The notes under the pieces were generated by a model. The model had not been told where the DNA came from. It was given only the letters and a program-made list of their open reading frames with translations, and searched no databases. DNA of 64,000 nucleotides from an uncultured bacterium (lineage in GTDB: Bacteria > Desulfobacterota > Binatia > UBA1149 > CAITLU01), in contig CAITLU010000041.1 in the NCBI GenBank assembly GCA_903893315.1, positions 23,097 through 87,096 on the forward strand, written 5' to 3'. Below, piece after piece: positions 44,387-53,816 of the stretch (positions are counted from its first letter, which is position 1; each line of letters begins with the position of its first letter). The translations under genes were made by a program, and so were the position numbers.

Positions 44387-46825
44387 ATGGACGGTTTTCT
44401 GGAACAGACACGCAGGTCCCATCGCCGCCCGTCCCCATGGCTCGTCAGCATCGCGCTGACCGTTGCCGCGATGACGCGGGCCGGAACTCTGCAAGCGCAG
44501 GAAGTGCTGCCGCGACCGGACCAGCCTTTCCAGGGAAGCACCAACCGCACGCTTCAGGGTTCCAGGCCCAGCTATCCTCAGCCGGTACGCGCGGCAGCCG
44601 CTGCGCCCAACGTGCTGCTCGTGCTGATCGACGACACGGGTTTCGGAAATCCGTCAACGTTCGGCGGGCCCATCCACACGCCGACGCTCGACCGACTCGC
44701 TCAGGAAGGACTGCGCTACAATCGCTTCCACGTCGCGGCGCTGTGCTCACCGACACGCTCGGCGCTGCTCTCGGGCCGCAACCACCACGCGATGCACTTC
44801 GGTTCGATAGCCGAAGCACACAGCGGCTGGCCGGGCTATGACGGAATGTGGCCGAAGGCCGCCGCTTCGGTCGCCGAGATCCTGCGCCAGAACGGCTACA
44901 ACACCGCGGCGTTCGGCAAGTGGCATCTCACGCCCGACACACAGCAAGGCGCGTCAGGACCGTTCGACCGCTGGCCGAACGCGCTGGGCTTCGATTATTT
45001 CTGGGGCTTTCTCGGCGCCGAAACCAGCCAGTACGATCCGGTCCTGACCGAGAACAATCGCACCATCGGAGTGCCGACCGAGAAAGGCTTCTATTTCCCG
45101 CAGGCGATGGCCGACCGCGCCATCGGCTGGATCCGCGATCAGAAGTCGCAGGCGCCGGACAAACCGTTCTTCGTGTACTTCTCGACCGGTGCCAGTCACT
45201 CACCGCACCACGTCCCGAGCCAGTGGAGCGACAAGTACAAAGGAAAGTTTGACGGCGGCTGGGACAAGTACCGTCAGGAAACCTTCGAGAGGCAGAAGAA
45301 ACTCGGCGTCATTCCCGCCGATGCCAAACTGACGCCGCGCCCCACGGCATTTCCGGCGTGGGATTCGATTTCGCCGGATCAGCAGCAACTCTACGCGCGA
45401 GAGATGGAAGTGTTCGCCGGCTTCACCGAGAACGCCGACGCCGAAGTCGGCCGCGTCGTGCAGGCGATCGACGACCTCGGTTATCACGACGACACGCTGG
45501 TCATCTACATTTTCGGCGACAACGGCGCCAGCATGGAGGGCGGCGAGACCGGATCGTTCAACGAGATGACCGTCCTCAACGGCTTGCCGATGACCGCGGA
45601 CAAGCAACTCGAGGCCATCAAGGCGTACGGCGGCCTCGACGTGTGGGGCGGACCGCGCACCGATCCGCACTATGCGGCAGCCTGGGCCTGGGCCGGCAAC
45701 ACGCCGTTCCAGTGGGGCAAGCAAGTGGCATCGCATCTCGGCGGTATCCGCGATCCGATGGTGATTTCGTGGCCGAAACACATCAAAGACAAAGGCGGGC
45801 TGCGCAGCCAGTTCACCCACGTCACCGACATCGCGCCTACCATCCTGGAGGTCGCCGGCATAACCGCGCCGCGACAGGTGAACGGGATCGCTCAGATGCC
45901 GATGCACGGGACGAGCTTCGCCGCCACCTTCGACGATGCCAAAGCGCCCGAGCGCCACACCCAGCAGTACTTCGAGATGTTCGGCAATCGCGCCATGTAC
46001 AAGGACGGATGGATGGCGAGTTGCCGCGTGGCACGGCTGCCGTGGAGGCTCGACCCCGAAGCTACGGCGCCGCTCGCGCCCGGAGTGTGGGATCCCGACA
46101 AGGACACGTGCGAGCTCTACCACCTCGACGAGGACTTCTCGCAAGCCGACGATGTGGCGGCAAAGTATCCGCAAAGGCTCGCGGATCTCAAGACTCTGTT
46201 CTGGAGTGAAGCCGAGAAGTATCAGGTTCTGCCGATGCTCGGCGGCCTTGCCGTCGCCTGGCGGATCAGGCCGCCGGAGTCTGAACGTACCACGTTCACC
46301 TACCGCCAGGGCGTGGAGAACATCGCTCCCGGCACTATCCCGGACATCTACAATCGCTCCTACTCGATCAGCGCCGACCTCGAAATCCAGCGCAACACGT
46401 GTGCGGTGTGGTGGTGCGTCGGCAGCGACGGAGTCATCGTTGCGGACGGCAGTTTTCTCGGCGGCTTCTCGCTGTACGTGCAAGGCGGCAGACTGCACTA
46501 CACCTACAGCTTCCTGGGCGTGAAGCTCGACACGATCGCCGCGCCCGATCCGCTGCCGACCGGCAAGGTCAACGTGCGCTACGAGTTCACCGCCGACAAG
46601 CCTCTGGAAATGGCGACCGGCGGCGCCGGCCGACTCTTCGTCAACGGCGTGCAGGTGGCCGAAGGCAAGTACGAACACACCGTACCGTTTCGTTTCTCGC
46701 TGTACGCCGCGATGGACATAGGCCGCGACAACGGCCTGCCTGTATCTCCCGGCTACTACTACTACTTGAAGTCGCCGTTCCCGTTCCAGGGCACCATCGA
46801 CAAGGTGACGTTCGAGTTGAAGTAG
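44387..46825 (+). CDS. Periplasmic arylsulfatase (formylglycine type)
   Basis: An 812-residue sulfatase. A signal peptide (SPWLVSIALTVAAMTRAG) ends near LQAQ. The metal-binding start is LLVLIDDTGFGNPSTFGG and the modification site is C120-S-P-T-R124 followed by SALLSGRNHH, the CxPxR signature for formylglycine. Further motifs include FGKWHLTP and FGDNGASMEGG. The last 180 residues form a beta-rich C-terminal domain (SYSISADLEIQRNTCAVWW). It hydrolyses sulfate esters in the periplasm; the natural substrate is unknown. ATG at 44387 has GGAG six bases upstream and is preferred to ATG 44381. No FGE gene is nearby. Confidence 0.92.
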   Translation: MDGFLEQTRRSHRRPSPWLVSIALTVAAMTRAGTLQAQEVLPRPDQPFQGSTNRTLQGSRPSYPQPVRAAAAAPNVLLVLIDDTGFGNPSTFGGPIHTPTLDRLAQEGLRYNRFHVAALCSPTRSALLSGRNHHAMHFGSIAEAHSGWPGYDGMWPKAAASVAEILRQNGYNTAAFGKWHLTPDTQQGASGPFDRWPNALGFDYFWGFLGAETSQYDPVLTENNRTIGVPTEKGFYFPQAMADRAIGWIRDQKSQAPDKPFFVYFSTGASHSPHHVPSQWSDKYKGKFDGGWDKYRQETFERQKKLGVIPADAKLTPRPTAFPAWDSISPDQQQLYAREMEVFAGFTENADAEVGRVVQAIDDLGYHDDTLVIYIFGDNGASMEGGETGSFNEMTVLNGLPMTADKQLEAIKAYGGLDVWGGPRTDPHYAAAWAWAGNTPFQWGKQVASHLGGIRDPMVISWPKHIKDKGGLRSQFTHVTDIAPTILEVAGITAPRQVNGIAQMPMHGTSFAATFDDAKAPERHTQQYFEMFGNRAMYKDGWMASCRVARLPWRLDPEATAPLAPGVWDPDKDTCELYHLDEDFSQADDVAAKYPQRLADLKTLFWSEAEKYQVLPMLGGLAVAWRIRPPESERTTFTYRQGVENIAPGTIPDIYNRSYSISADLEIQRNTCAVWWCVGSDGVIVADGSFLGGFSLYVQGGRLHYTYSFLGVKLDTIAAPDPLPTGKVNVRYEFTADKPLEMATGGAGRLFVNGVQVAEGKYEHTVPFRFSLYAAMDIGRDNGLPVSPGYYYYLKSPFPFQGTIDKVTFELK

Positions 46826-46881
46826 CGCGCCCGACAGTCGTGCCGCGGCATCAGGCGCGAGACCGACCGGTGACACCCACG

Positions 46882-47544
46882 ATGACTTCGCAAGAATCCC
46901 ACGATCCGCCGGCCTCCCTGGTTCGCTGCATGCGGCAGCTCTTCGCCGAAGGGCTCACGACCGGTACGAGCGGAAACTGCTCACTGCGTCTGACCGACGC
47001 AATGCTCATCACGCCGACCGGCATACATCCGTCGGAGCTGACGCCCGAGTCGATGGTCGCGACCGACTTTGCCGGGAACGCACGCGGCGGCCGCTTCATG
47101 GCGTCGAGCGAATGGCCGATGCATGCTTCGATCTATCGGGCGCGCGCCGACGTCGATGCCATCGTGCATTGCCACTCGCGCTACGCCACGGCGCTGGCGT
47201 GCAGCCGGCGCGAGATTCCCGCCTTTCACTACATGGTGGCGGTGGCGGGCGGCGACTCGATACGCTGTGCGCCCTACGCGACCTTCGGCAGTGTCGAACT
47301 CGGACGATCCGTGACCGATGCTCTTCGGGACAGAAGTGCGTGCCTGATGGCCAATCACGGACAGATCAGCGTTGGTCCCGACCTCGAGAGCGCCTTGGAA
47401 CTCGCGCGCAGGGTCGAGGAACTAGCGGCTCAGTACCACGCTTGCCTCGCAATCGGCGCTCCCGCGCTGCTGACCGTGGCAGAGATGGACGAAGTACTCG
47501 AAAAGATCAGCGGCTACGGACAACCCAGGCGCCTGACGGCTTGA
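46882..47544 (+). CDS. Class II aldolase/adducin-family protein
   Basis: A 220-residue zinc enzyme related to fuculose-1-phosphate aldolase. Metal ligands are visible: Glu in SSEWPMHASIY, the HxH pair in VHCHSRYA, and the distal His in MANHGQI. GTSGNCSLR and ITPTGIHPSELTPE are the typical phosphate- and substrate-binding regions. It may cleave a phosphorylated sugar; related proteins also act as decarboxylases or epimerases. ATG at 46882 is assumed; a GTG at 46870 is possible. It precedes dxs on the same strand, with no evident functional link. Confidence 0.87.
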   Translation: MTSQESHDPPASLVRCMRQLFAEGLTTGTSGNCSLRLTDAMLITPTGIHPSELTPESMVATDFAGNARGGRFMASSEWPMHASIYRARADVDAIVHCHSRYATALACSRREIPAFHYMVAVAGGDSIRCAPYATFGSVELGRSVTDALRDRSACLMANHGQISVGPDLESALELARRVEELAAQYHACLAIGAPALLTVAEMDEVLEKISGYGQPRRLTA

Positions 47545-47668
47545 GCGGACGAGGCGAACGCTCCGACGCCGGCCGGGAGAAGCCGGGGCCGACTTGATCT
47601 GGACAACCGATGAGAGGACCGCTATCAGACTTGAACCGTTGCGGTCACTCTCCCCAGGATTCACGCGC

Positions 47669-49642
47669 TTGAACATTCGCGACTTCGACTCTCGTTACCC
47701 GCTGCTGGCCGCTCTCGAAGCGCCGGACCAGATCGGCACCATGGCCGGCGACTCGCTGCGCACGCTGGCCGGCGAGATTCGCTCATTCATCATCGAATCG
47801 GTGGCGCACACCGGCGGGCACCTCGGCGCCGGCCTCGGCGTCGTCGAATTGACCCTGGCGCTGTTCGCCGAATTTCGTTTCAACACCTGCGACAAACTCG
47901 TCTGGGACGTCGGGCACCAGTGCTACCCGCACAAGCTGATCACCGGCCGCGCCGGCCAGTTCAGCACCATGCGGCAGTGGGGCGGGCTCTCGGGATTTCC
48001 CGACCCGAATGAATCTCCCTACGACACGGTAAAGACCGGACACGGCGGAACCAGCCTGTCCACCGCGATGGGCTTCGCACTGGCGTGGCGCGGGCAACAG
48101 GCCGACGCCGCGCGCAAAGCGGTAGCCGTGATCGGAGACGGCTCGCTGCAGGAGGGCAACGCCTACGAGGCCCTCAACCACGGCGGCTCGTTCAAGGATC
48201 TCAACCTGGTCGTGGTCCTCAACGACAACAACATGAGCATCAGCCCGAGCGTCGGTGCGATGAGCGACTACCTGTCGCGGGTGCGTAGTTCGACCTGGCT
48301 GAACGAGCGTCTGCGCACCATCCAGCGTGCGATCAAGCGAATCCCCGGAATCGGCGACAACATCGAGGACGTGCTGCAGCGCTGGTACCACTCGCTGCAA
48401 GGCATCATTCCCCAGCACGCGCTCGGCATCATCTTCGAGGAGCTCGGTTTCTTCTATTACGGTCCGATCGACGGACACGACATCGACGCACTCAGGCACG
48501 CGTTCCGCTCCACGCACTGGATGCGGCGCCCGGTACTCATCCACGTCGTCACCAGAAAGGGACTCGGATACAAAGACGACGTTCCCGACACCACCTGCTA
48601 CCACGCCGCGCCGCCGAGCAAGGTGGTCAGCGCCGGCGTGGTCGCCGAGTTTCCGCAGCAGGGCGGACCGTCATTCACCACTGCATTCGCCGCGCATGTC
48701 GCCGTAATGTTAGAGCGCGACCCGCGCACCATCGTACTGACGGCCGCCATGCTCGAAGGAAACGGCCTGACCGAAGTGCAGCAACGTTTTCCCGAACGCT
48801 GTATCGACGTCGGCATGGCCGAGCAGCACACGGTCGGCGTCGCCGCCGGTCTCGCGCTTGCGGGCTACCGGCCGATTTGTGCGATCTATTCGACGTTTCT
48901 GCAGCGCGCGTTCGATCAGGTCTTCCAGGAAGTTGCTCTGCAACGCGCGCCGGTGCTGTTCTGCCTGGATCGCGGCGGCCTGGTCGGCAACGACGGCGCG
49001 ACCCACCACGGCGTGTTCGACATCGCCTACCTGCGTTGCCTGCCCAACTTCACACTGATGGCGCCGCGCGACACCGGCGAGCTGGTGCAGATGATGGATC
49101 TCGCGGCGACCTGCGACGGACCGGTCGCGATCCGTTTTCCGCGCGGGGCCAGCGCGCAGCCGCAGGCACAGCTTCCCGCGAGTTCGTTCGCGGTGGGCGA
49201 GGCCGAATATGTTGAGGAGGGCAGTGACGGCTGCCTGCTCGCCTACGGTCCGATGACGTACGTGGCGCTGGAAGTGCGGCGTCAGATCGAGGCGGCCACC
49301 GGCCGCAAACTCTGCGTCGTCAACGCGCGCTTCGCCAAACCGCTCGACGAGCGCCTGATCGCCGCCGAACTCGAGCGCCAGCCGGTGGTATTCACGCTCG
49401 AAGATCACGTCGTCGCGGGCGGCTTCGGCTCGGCCGTCGCCGAGTTCGCGATCACGCATCGACACGACGCCGCGCGGCTCGAAATCCTCGGCTTGCCCGA
49501 CCTCTTCATCGAGCACGGCGAGCGCGCCCAGCAGTTCGCCTCGGTAAACCTCGACGTGGATGCGATCACGCAACGGGTAAGCGCAAGGCTCGAATCAGCC
49601 GCGCCGCTGCGCCGCCCGGTACGGCTCGTGAAAGTTACCTGA
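47669..49642 (+). CDS. dxs: 1-deoxy-D-xylulose-5-phosphate synthase
   Basis: A 657-residue ThDP-dependent enzyme that condenses pyruvate and glyceraldehyde 3-phosphate, the first step of the MEP isoprenoid pathway. Motifs: HTGGHLGAGLGVVELTLAL, LVWDVGHQCYPHKLITGR, ThDP motif GDGSLQEGNAYEALNHGG followed by LNDNNMSISPSVGAM, DVGMAEQHTVGVAAG, and FLQRAFDQVFQEVALQ. The ThDP loop differs from the usual GDGALTAGMA, which marks it as a divergent DXS. TTG at 47669 (AGGA nine bases upstream, giving NIRDFDSRYPLL) fits the family N-terminus better than the TTG at 47594. Confidence 0.93.
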   Translation: MNIRDFDSRYPLLAALEAPDQIGTMAGDSLRTLAGEIRSFIIESVAHTGGHLGAGLGVVELTLALFAEFRFNTCDKLVWDVGHQCYPHKLITGRAGQFSTMRQWGGLSGFPDPNESPYDTVKTGHGGTSLSTAMGFALAWRGQQADAARKAVAVIGDGSLQEGNAYEALNHGGSFKDLNLVVVLNDNNMSISPSVGAMSDYLSRVRSSTWLNERLRTIQRAIKRIPGIGDNIEDVLQRWYHSLQGIIPQHALGIIFEELGFFYYGPIDGHDIDALRHAFRSTHWMRRPVLIHVVTRKGLGYKDDVPDTTCYHAAPPSKVVSAGVVAEFPQQGGPSFTTAFAAHVAVMLERDPRTIVLTAAMLEGNGLTEVQQRFPERCIDVGMAEQHTVGVAAGLALAGYRPICAIYSTFLQRAFDQVFQEVALQRAPVLFCLDRGGLVGNDGATHHGVFDIAYLRCLPNFTLMAPRDTGELVQMMDLAATCDGPVAIRFPRGASAQPQAQLPASSFAVGEAEYVEEGSDGCLLAYGPMTYVALEVRRQIEAATGRKLCVVNARFAKPLDERLIAAELERQPVVFTLEDHVVAGGFGSAVAEFAITHRHDAARLEILGLPDLFIEHGERAQQFASVNLDVDAITQRVSARLESAAPLRRPVRLVKVT

Positions 49643-49673
49643 CCTGCGCCGCCCGGTGCGGAATCGCGCGCGC

Positions 49674-50597
49674 CTACAGCGGCGCGAAGTCGACGCCGGT
49701 CAATTCGACGGAAGCATCCCAGAGTCGCCAGGCCGCTTTGGCGTCGCGCCCCGGTCTGGGAAACTTCGCCAGCTTCGGCAGCCCGTACATTTCGTAGAAG
49801 CCGCGCGGCGCGATGTACTCTCCGCCCGACAACTCCGGCGCGGTCGCCGCGTAAAGCTGAGGCAACGCGCCCATCGCCTGTGACTGGCACACCAACGGCA
49901 GGACAGCTGCGGCGATCGCACCGAAGATTCCGCCCTCGTCGGCGAGCCCCTTCTGCAGATTGGTCGCGGAAACCCCGGGGTGGGCAAGCATGCTCATGGT
50001 CTCTCTGCCGGCGACCTTCAGCCGCCTTTGCAGTTCGATCCCGAAAAGCATGTTGGCAAGTTTGCTCTGGCCGTAGACCGTCCAGCGGCTGTAGCTCTTG
50101 CGCGACATCAGATCGTCGAAGTTGATCCTGCCGGTATCGGCCGCGAGACTGGTCACCGACACGACGCGGCTGCCGGCGGTGGCCAGCAGGACGTCGAGCA
50201 ACCTGCCGGTGAGTGCGAAGTGCCCGAGGTGATTGGTCCCAAACTGCATCTCGAAACCGTCGGCGGTACGGCGCTCCGGAATCGCCATCACCCCGGCATT
50301 GTTCATCAACACGTCGAGCCGCTCGTACTTCTTCTTGAACTCTTCGGCGAAAGACCTGACGGACGCCAGACTCGCCAGATCCAGACTCATGATCTGAATC
50401 CTGGCGTTCGGACATCGCGTGAGGATCGCGTCACGCGCGGCCCTCGCCTTGTTCGCACTTCGCGAAGCCATCACGCACTCGGCGCCCCTGGCGCCGAGTG
50501 CTGCGATGGATTCGTAGCCGAGACCGCTGTTGCCGCCGGTCACGACCACGACCTTGCCGTCCATCGAGACCATTTGATCCACGTTCCAGTCTTTCAT
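49674..50597 (-). CDS. Short-chain dehydrogenase (protochlorophyllide reductase-like subfamily)
   Basis: A 307-residue SDR. The cofactor motif is TGGNSGLGYESIAALGARGA, followed by LDLASLASVRSF, the structural NNAGVM, the catalytic Ser region VVSVTSLA and YGQSKLAN (Tyr-x-x-x-Lys). The pattern matches the retinol dehydrogenase/protochlorophyllide reductase-like SDRs, which are NADP-dependent. ATG at 50597 was chosen over a TTG overlapping the upstream stop. It is the last gene of the minus-strand CoA-ester cluster. Confidence 0.88.
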   Translation of the reverse strand: MKDWNVDQMVSMDGKVVVVTGGNSGLGYESIAALGARGAECVMASRSANKARAARDAILTRCPNARIQIMSLDLASLASVRSFAEEFKKKYERLDVLMNNAGVMAIPERRTADGFEMQFGTNHLGHFALTGRLLDVLLATAGSRVVSVTSLAADTGRINFDDLMSRKSYSRWTVYGQSKLANMLFGIELQRRLKVAGRETMSMLAHPGVSATNLQKGLADEGGIFGAIAAAVLPLVCQSQAMGALPQLYAATAPELSGGEYIAPRGFYEMYGLPKLAKFPRPGRDAKAAWRLWDASVELTGVDFAPL

Positions 50598-50626
50598 GTC
50601 AGCGGTTCCAGCAGCGATCTTCAGGC

Positions 50627-51397
50627 TCAACCGATGCTGCGCCCGCCGTCGACGGCAAGACAGACACCGGTCAGATACGACGCGTCATCAGAAGCGAGAA
50701 ACGTCACGGCTGCCGCCACGTCGCTCGGTTCGGCAAGTCGGCCCAGCGGAATCCCCGCCACCAACATCTGCTTGACCTCCTCCGGAAGCTTGTCGGGGAT
50801 GCCGAGCGCGCCCTTCATGAAACCCGTGTCGGCAGCGACTGGATTGACCGCGTTCACCCTGATGTTCATCGGAGCCAGTTCGGACGCGAGCCCCTTGGTC
50901 ATCGTGATCACCGCGCCCTTGCTCGCGTTGTAGGCAGTCACGCCGGGCCTCGGACAGACTCCGCCGATCGAGGCCGTGTTGACGATCGAGCCGCCGCCGC
51001 GGGACATCATCACCGGCACCGCGTACTTGGCGCCGAGATAGACGCTCTTGGTGTTGACCGCGAACATCACGTCGTAGTCCTTCTCGGGAAGGTCCCACAG
51101 CATGCTGCGCAGGTGCGAATAGCCGGCGTTGTTGACGAGTATGTCGAGTCCGCCGTAGGCAGCGACGCAGGCGTCGACCATGCCTTTCACCTGCGCGCCG
51201 TCGGTTACGTCAGTGTGCTGGAAGGTAGCGCGCCCGCCGGCCTTCTCGATTTCCGCGACGACGCGGCGACCGCCTTCGTCATTGACGTCGGCAACTACTA
51301 CCGACGCGCCTTCGAACGCCAGACGCCGGGCGATGGCCTCACCGAAACCCGCAGCAGCGCCGGTGACAATCGCGATCTTGTTCTTGAATCTGTCCAT
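50627..51397 (-). CDS. Short-chain dehydrogenase (classical SDR)
   Basis: A 256-residue classical SDR with TGAAAGFGEAIARR (cofactor), DVTDGAQV, NNAGYSH, SIVNTASIGG (catalytic Ser) and YNASKGAV (Tyr-Lys). Asp in VVADVN at the end of strand 2 suggests NAD(H) preference. The ending YLTGVCLAVDGGRSI is normal. The start has AAGGAG at a normal distance. It may oxidise a hydroxyacyl-CoA or an alcohol intermediate in this cluster; the substrate is not evident. Confidence 0.92.
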   Translation of the reverse strand: MDRFKNKIAIVTGAAAGFGEAIARRLAFEGASVVVADVNDEGGRRVVAEIEKAGGRATFQHTDVTDGAQVKGMVDACVAAYGGLDILVNNAGYSHLRSMLWDLPEKDYDVMFAVNTKSVYLGAKYAVPVMMSRGGGSIVNTASIGGVCPRPGVTAYNASKGAVITMTKGLASELAPMNIRVNAVNPVAADTGFMKGALGIPDKLPEEVKQMLVAGIPLGRLAEPSDVAAAVTFLASDDASYLTGVCLAVDGGRSIG

Positions 51398-51453
51398 GAC
51401 TGTACTCCTTCATCAAAAGCCGCGCCCGACTCGCGGGCCTCACGGCCGCTGTT

Positions 51454-52875
51454 CTACAGTTTCATCGTCACGCACTTGAGCTGCGTGTAGTGCTGCAAAG
51501 CTTCGATCCCCTTTTCGCGACCGTAGCCGCTCTGTTTGTAACCGCCGAACGGAGTCTCGATGGTGCCGGTGACCCATTCGTTGACGTAGACCTGCCCGGC
51601 CTCGAGCTGGGCCGCGACCCTGTGTGCACGCGAGAGGTCGCGGGTCCACAGCCCGGCAGCCAGTCCGTAGTCACTGTCGTTGGCGATCGCGACGGCTTCT
51701 TCCTCGGTCTCGAAGGGAATCACGGTAACGATCGGTCCGAAGATTTCTTCGCGAGCGATGCGCATGTCGTTGCGCACGTTGGTGTAGATGGTCGGCGAAA
51801 CGTACCAGCCGCCGGCCAGATCCGGGTTGTCGGGAAGCTCGCCGCCGGCGACGATGGTCGCGCCTTCTTCCTTGGCGAGCTTGTAGTAGTACTGCACCTT
51901 CTCGTACTGAGCCTGGGTCGTTACCGGACCGATCATGCCGCCGGGTTGCACGTTGGTGATGGCCTGGGCGAGCATCCCGACGAAAGCGTCGTGGATGTCC
52001 TTCTGCACCAGCAGGCGCGTACCGGCCATGCACACCTGTCCGCAGTTGACGACGAAGGCGCGCAGAGATCCGGGCACGGCCTGGGCCATGTCGGCGTCGG
52101 CGAATATGATGTTCGGCGACTTGCCGCCGAGTTCGAGCGTCAGCGGCAGGATGCGATCGGCGGCCACGCGGCCGATTTCGCGGCCGGCGCGGATCGAGCC
52201 GGTGAAAGCCACTTTGCGCACGTCGGGATGTTCGACGATCGGCGCGCCGGCGGCCGCGCCGGTACCCGTCACCACGTTCAGCACACCGCGCGGAAGTCCG
52301 CACTCGACGGCGAGGCGCGCTAGTTCAAGAGTACTCGCGGACGTGAACTCTGACGGCTTGCACACCACCGTGTTGCCCGCGGCCAGAGCCGGCGCGATGC
52401 CGCGCGCAGCCTGATTGATCGGCGAATTCCACGGCGTGATGATGCCGACCACGCCGAACGGCTCGCGTCTGGTGTAAGAGTGATAATCGGGACCGAGGTC
52501 GACGGTCTCGCCGTGAATGGTGTTGACCAGACCGCCGTAGAACTCGAAGTAGGCCGCTGCCGCTTCGATTTCAAAGGGCGCCTGGAAAGAGGGCTTGCCC
52601 GCTTCGGCTATCTCGAGTTCGGCGAGCATCGAAGCGTTGTCGCGAATCGCCTTGGCGATGGCGAGGAGGATGCGTCCTCGCTCGATCGGCTTGCGCACCC
52701 GCCATCCTGGCAGTGCCGCTTTGGCGGCAGCGACCGCGGCGGCGGCATCGGCCGCATCTCCCGCGGCAATCTCGGCTATCTTCTTTCCCGTCGTCGGCGC
52801 GACGTCGTCAAGATAACGTCCTGCCACGGGTGCGACATATGCTCCGTCGATGAAATGATCCCAACGTTCTTGCAT
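51454..52875 (-). CDS. NAD(P)-dependent aldehyde dehydrogenase
   Basis: A 473-residue aldehyde dehydrogenase. The cofactor region is GIITPWNSPINQAARGIAPAL and CKPSEFTSAST; the catalytic Glu is in LELGGKSPN and the catalytic Cys in VNCGQVCMAGTRLLV; the C-terminal EEIFGPIVTVIPF and GGYKQSGYGREKG are typical. It oxidises an aldehyde to the acid. It lies 33 bases after the CitE-type lyase gene, so it could act on an aldehyde or keto product of the same route. Confidence 0.95.
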   Translation of the reverse strand: MQERWDHFIDGAYVAPVAGRYLDDVAPTTGKKIAEIAAGDAADAAAAVAAAKAALPGWRVRKPIERGRILLAIAKAIRDNASMLAELEIAEAGKPSFQAPFEIEAAAAYFEFYGGLVNTIHGETVDLGPDYHSYTRREPFGVVGIITPWNSPINQAARGIAPALAAGNTVVCKPSEFTSASTLELARLAVECGLPRGVLNVVTGTGAAAGAPIVEHPDVRKVAFTGSIRAGREIGRVAADRILPLTLELGGKSPNIIFADADMAQAVPGSLRAFVVNCGQVCMAGTRLLVQKDIHDAFVGMLAQAITNVQPGGMIGPVTTQAQYEKVQYYYKLAKEEGATIVAGGELPDNPDLAGGWYVSPTIYTNVRNDMRIAREEIFGPIVTVIPFETEEEAVAIANDSDYGLAAGLWTRDLSRAHRVAAQLEAGQVYVNEWVTGTIETPFGGYKQSGYGREKGIEALQHYTQLKCVTMKL

Positions 52876-52908
52876 CTGATGGTCCTCCGCTAGTCAGTCG
52901 CCGCGCTC

Positions 52909-53814
52909 TCAGGCGCGTCCGGTGAGGCGTGCTCTTTCCAGCACCACCTCGAAGATCCGTGCAGTGGCGGCATCGATCATCATGCCGCCGAGTCCCTTGG
53001 CTCCTTCGCCGCCGCTTTCCGCAGCCTTGTAACTGTCGACCATCGTACGGGCCAGCGCGACCTCGTCGGCGGTCGGCGCAAAGACGTCGTGGGCGACCTC
53101 GACCTGACTCGGATGGATGGCCCACTTGCCAACGCAACCGAGCGTGCTGGCCCAGTTCGCCTCACGGCGGTAGCCGTCGGTATTGCGGAAGTTGGCGTAG
53201 GGTCCGTCGATTGCATCAAGTCCGTTGGCACGCGCCGCGCAGATCATTTTGCAGCGGGCATAGTGCCAGATGTCGCCCGGGTAGCCGCCTTCCACCTGCT
53301 CGCCTATGTTACCGACGCGCACACCCAGACTCGCCGACAGATCGCCGACACCGAGGATCAGCGCTTCTAGACGCTTCGAACACGCGGCGATCTGTTCCAC
53401 GCACGCCAGCGCTTCGGCTTCTTCAATCAGCACTTCGAGACCGATGTGGTTGGTCAGTCCGAGCCGCGTTTCGAGCTGAGTCAGCAAGGTGTCGAAGAAC
53501 CACACGTCGCGCGGTCCCTTGACCTTGGGAAGAATGACCACGTCGATGTTGGCGCCCGCACCTTCAACCACCGTGATCAGATCTTCGTGGGCCCACTCGG
53601 TGTGGGCGCCGTTCACACGCACCGCCCTGATGCTCCTGCCCCAGTCTAGCTCGTTCAGCCCGCGCACGATGTTGTGACGTGCCGATTCCTTCTGCGCGGG
53701 AGCCACCGCGTCTTCGAGGTCGAGAAAAACCATGTCAGCGCCGCTGGCGGCGGCTTTGGCGATCATCTTCTCGCTGGAGCCGGGGGTCGAGAGTTCGCAG
53801 CGTCTCAGTCTCAT
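52909..53814 (-). CDS. CitE/HpcH-type CoA-ester lyase
   Basis: A 301-residue HpcH/HpaI-CitE superfamily protein. It starts RLRRCELSTPGSSEKMIAKA, then MVFLDLEDAVAP (metal-binding Glu/Asp), RAVRVNG (CoA/phosphate Arg), VILPKVKG, LEVLIEEAEAL (metal Glu) and LGVGDLSASLG (metal Asp). Such enzymes cleave malyl-, beta-methylmalyl- or citramalyl-type CoA esters to acetyl- or propionyl-CoA plus an oxoacid. A TTG at 53820 overlaps the upstream stop and has AGGAG at five bases, so it may be the true start; ATG 53814 matches the family N-terminus. The CoA-transferase gene precedes it. Confidence 0.9.
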   Translation of the reverse strand: MRLRRCELSTPGSSEKMIAKAAASGADMVFLDLEDAVAPAQKESARHNIVRGLNELDWGRSIRAVRVNGAHTEWAHEDLITVVEGAGANIDVVILPKVKGPRDVWFFDTLLTQLETRLGLTNHIGLEVLIEEAEALACVEQIAACSKRLEALILGVGDLSASLGVRVGNIGEQVEGGYPGDIWHYARCKMICAARANGLDAIDGPYANFRNTDGYRREANWASTLGCVGKWAIHPSQVEVAHDVFAPTADEVALARTMVDSYKAAESGGEGAKGLGGMMIDAATARIFEVVLERARLTGRA

Positions 53815-53816
53815 GG

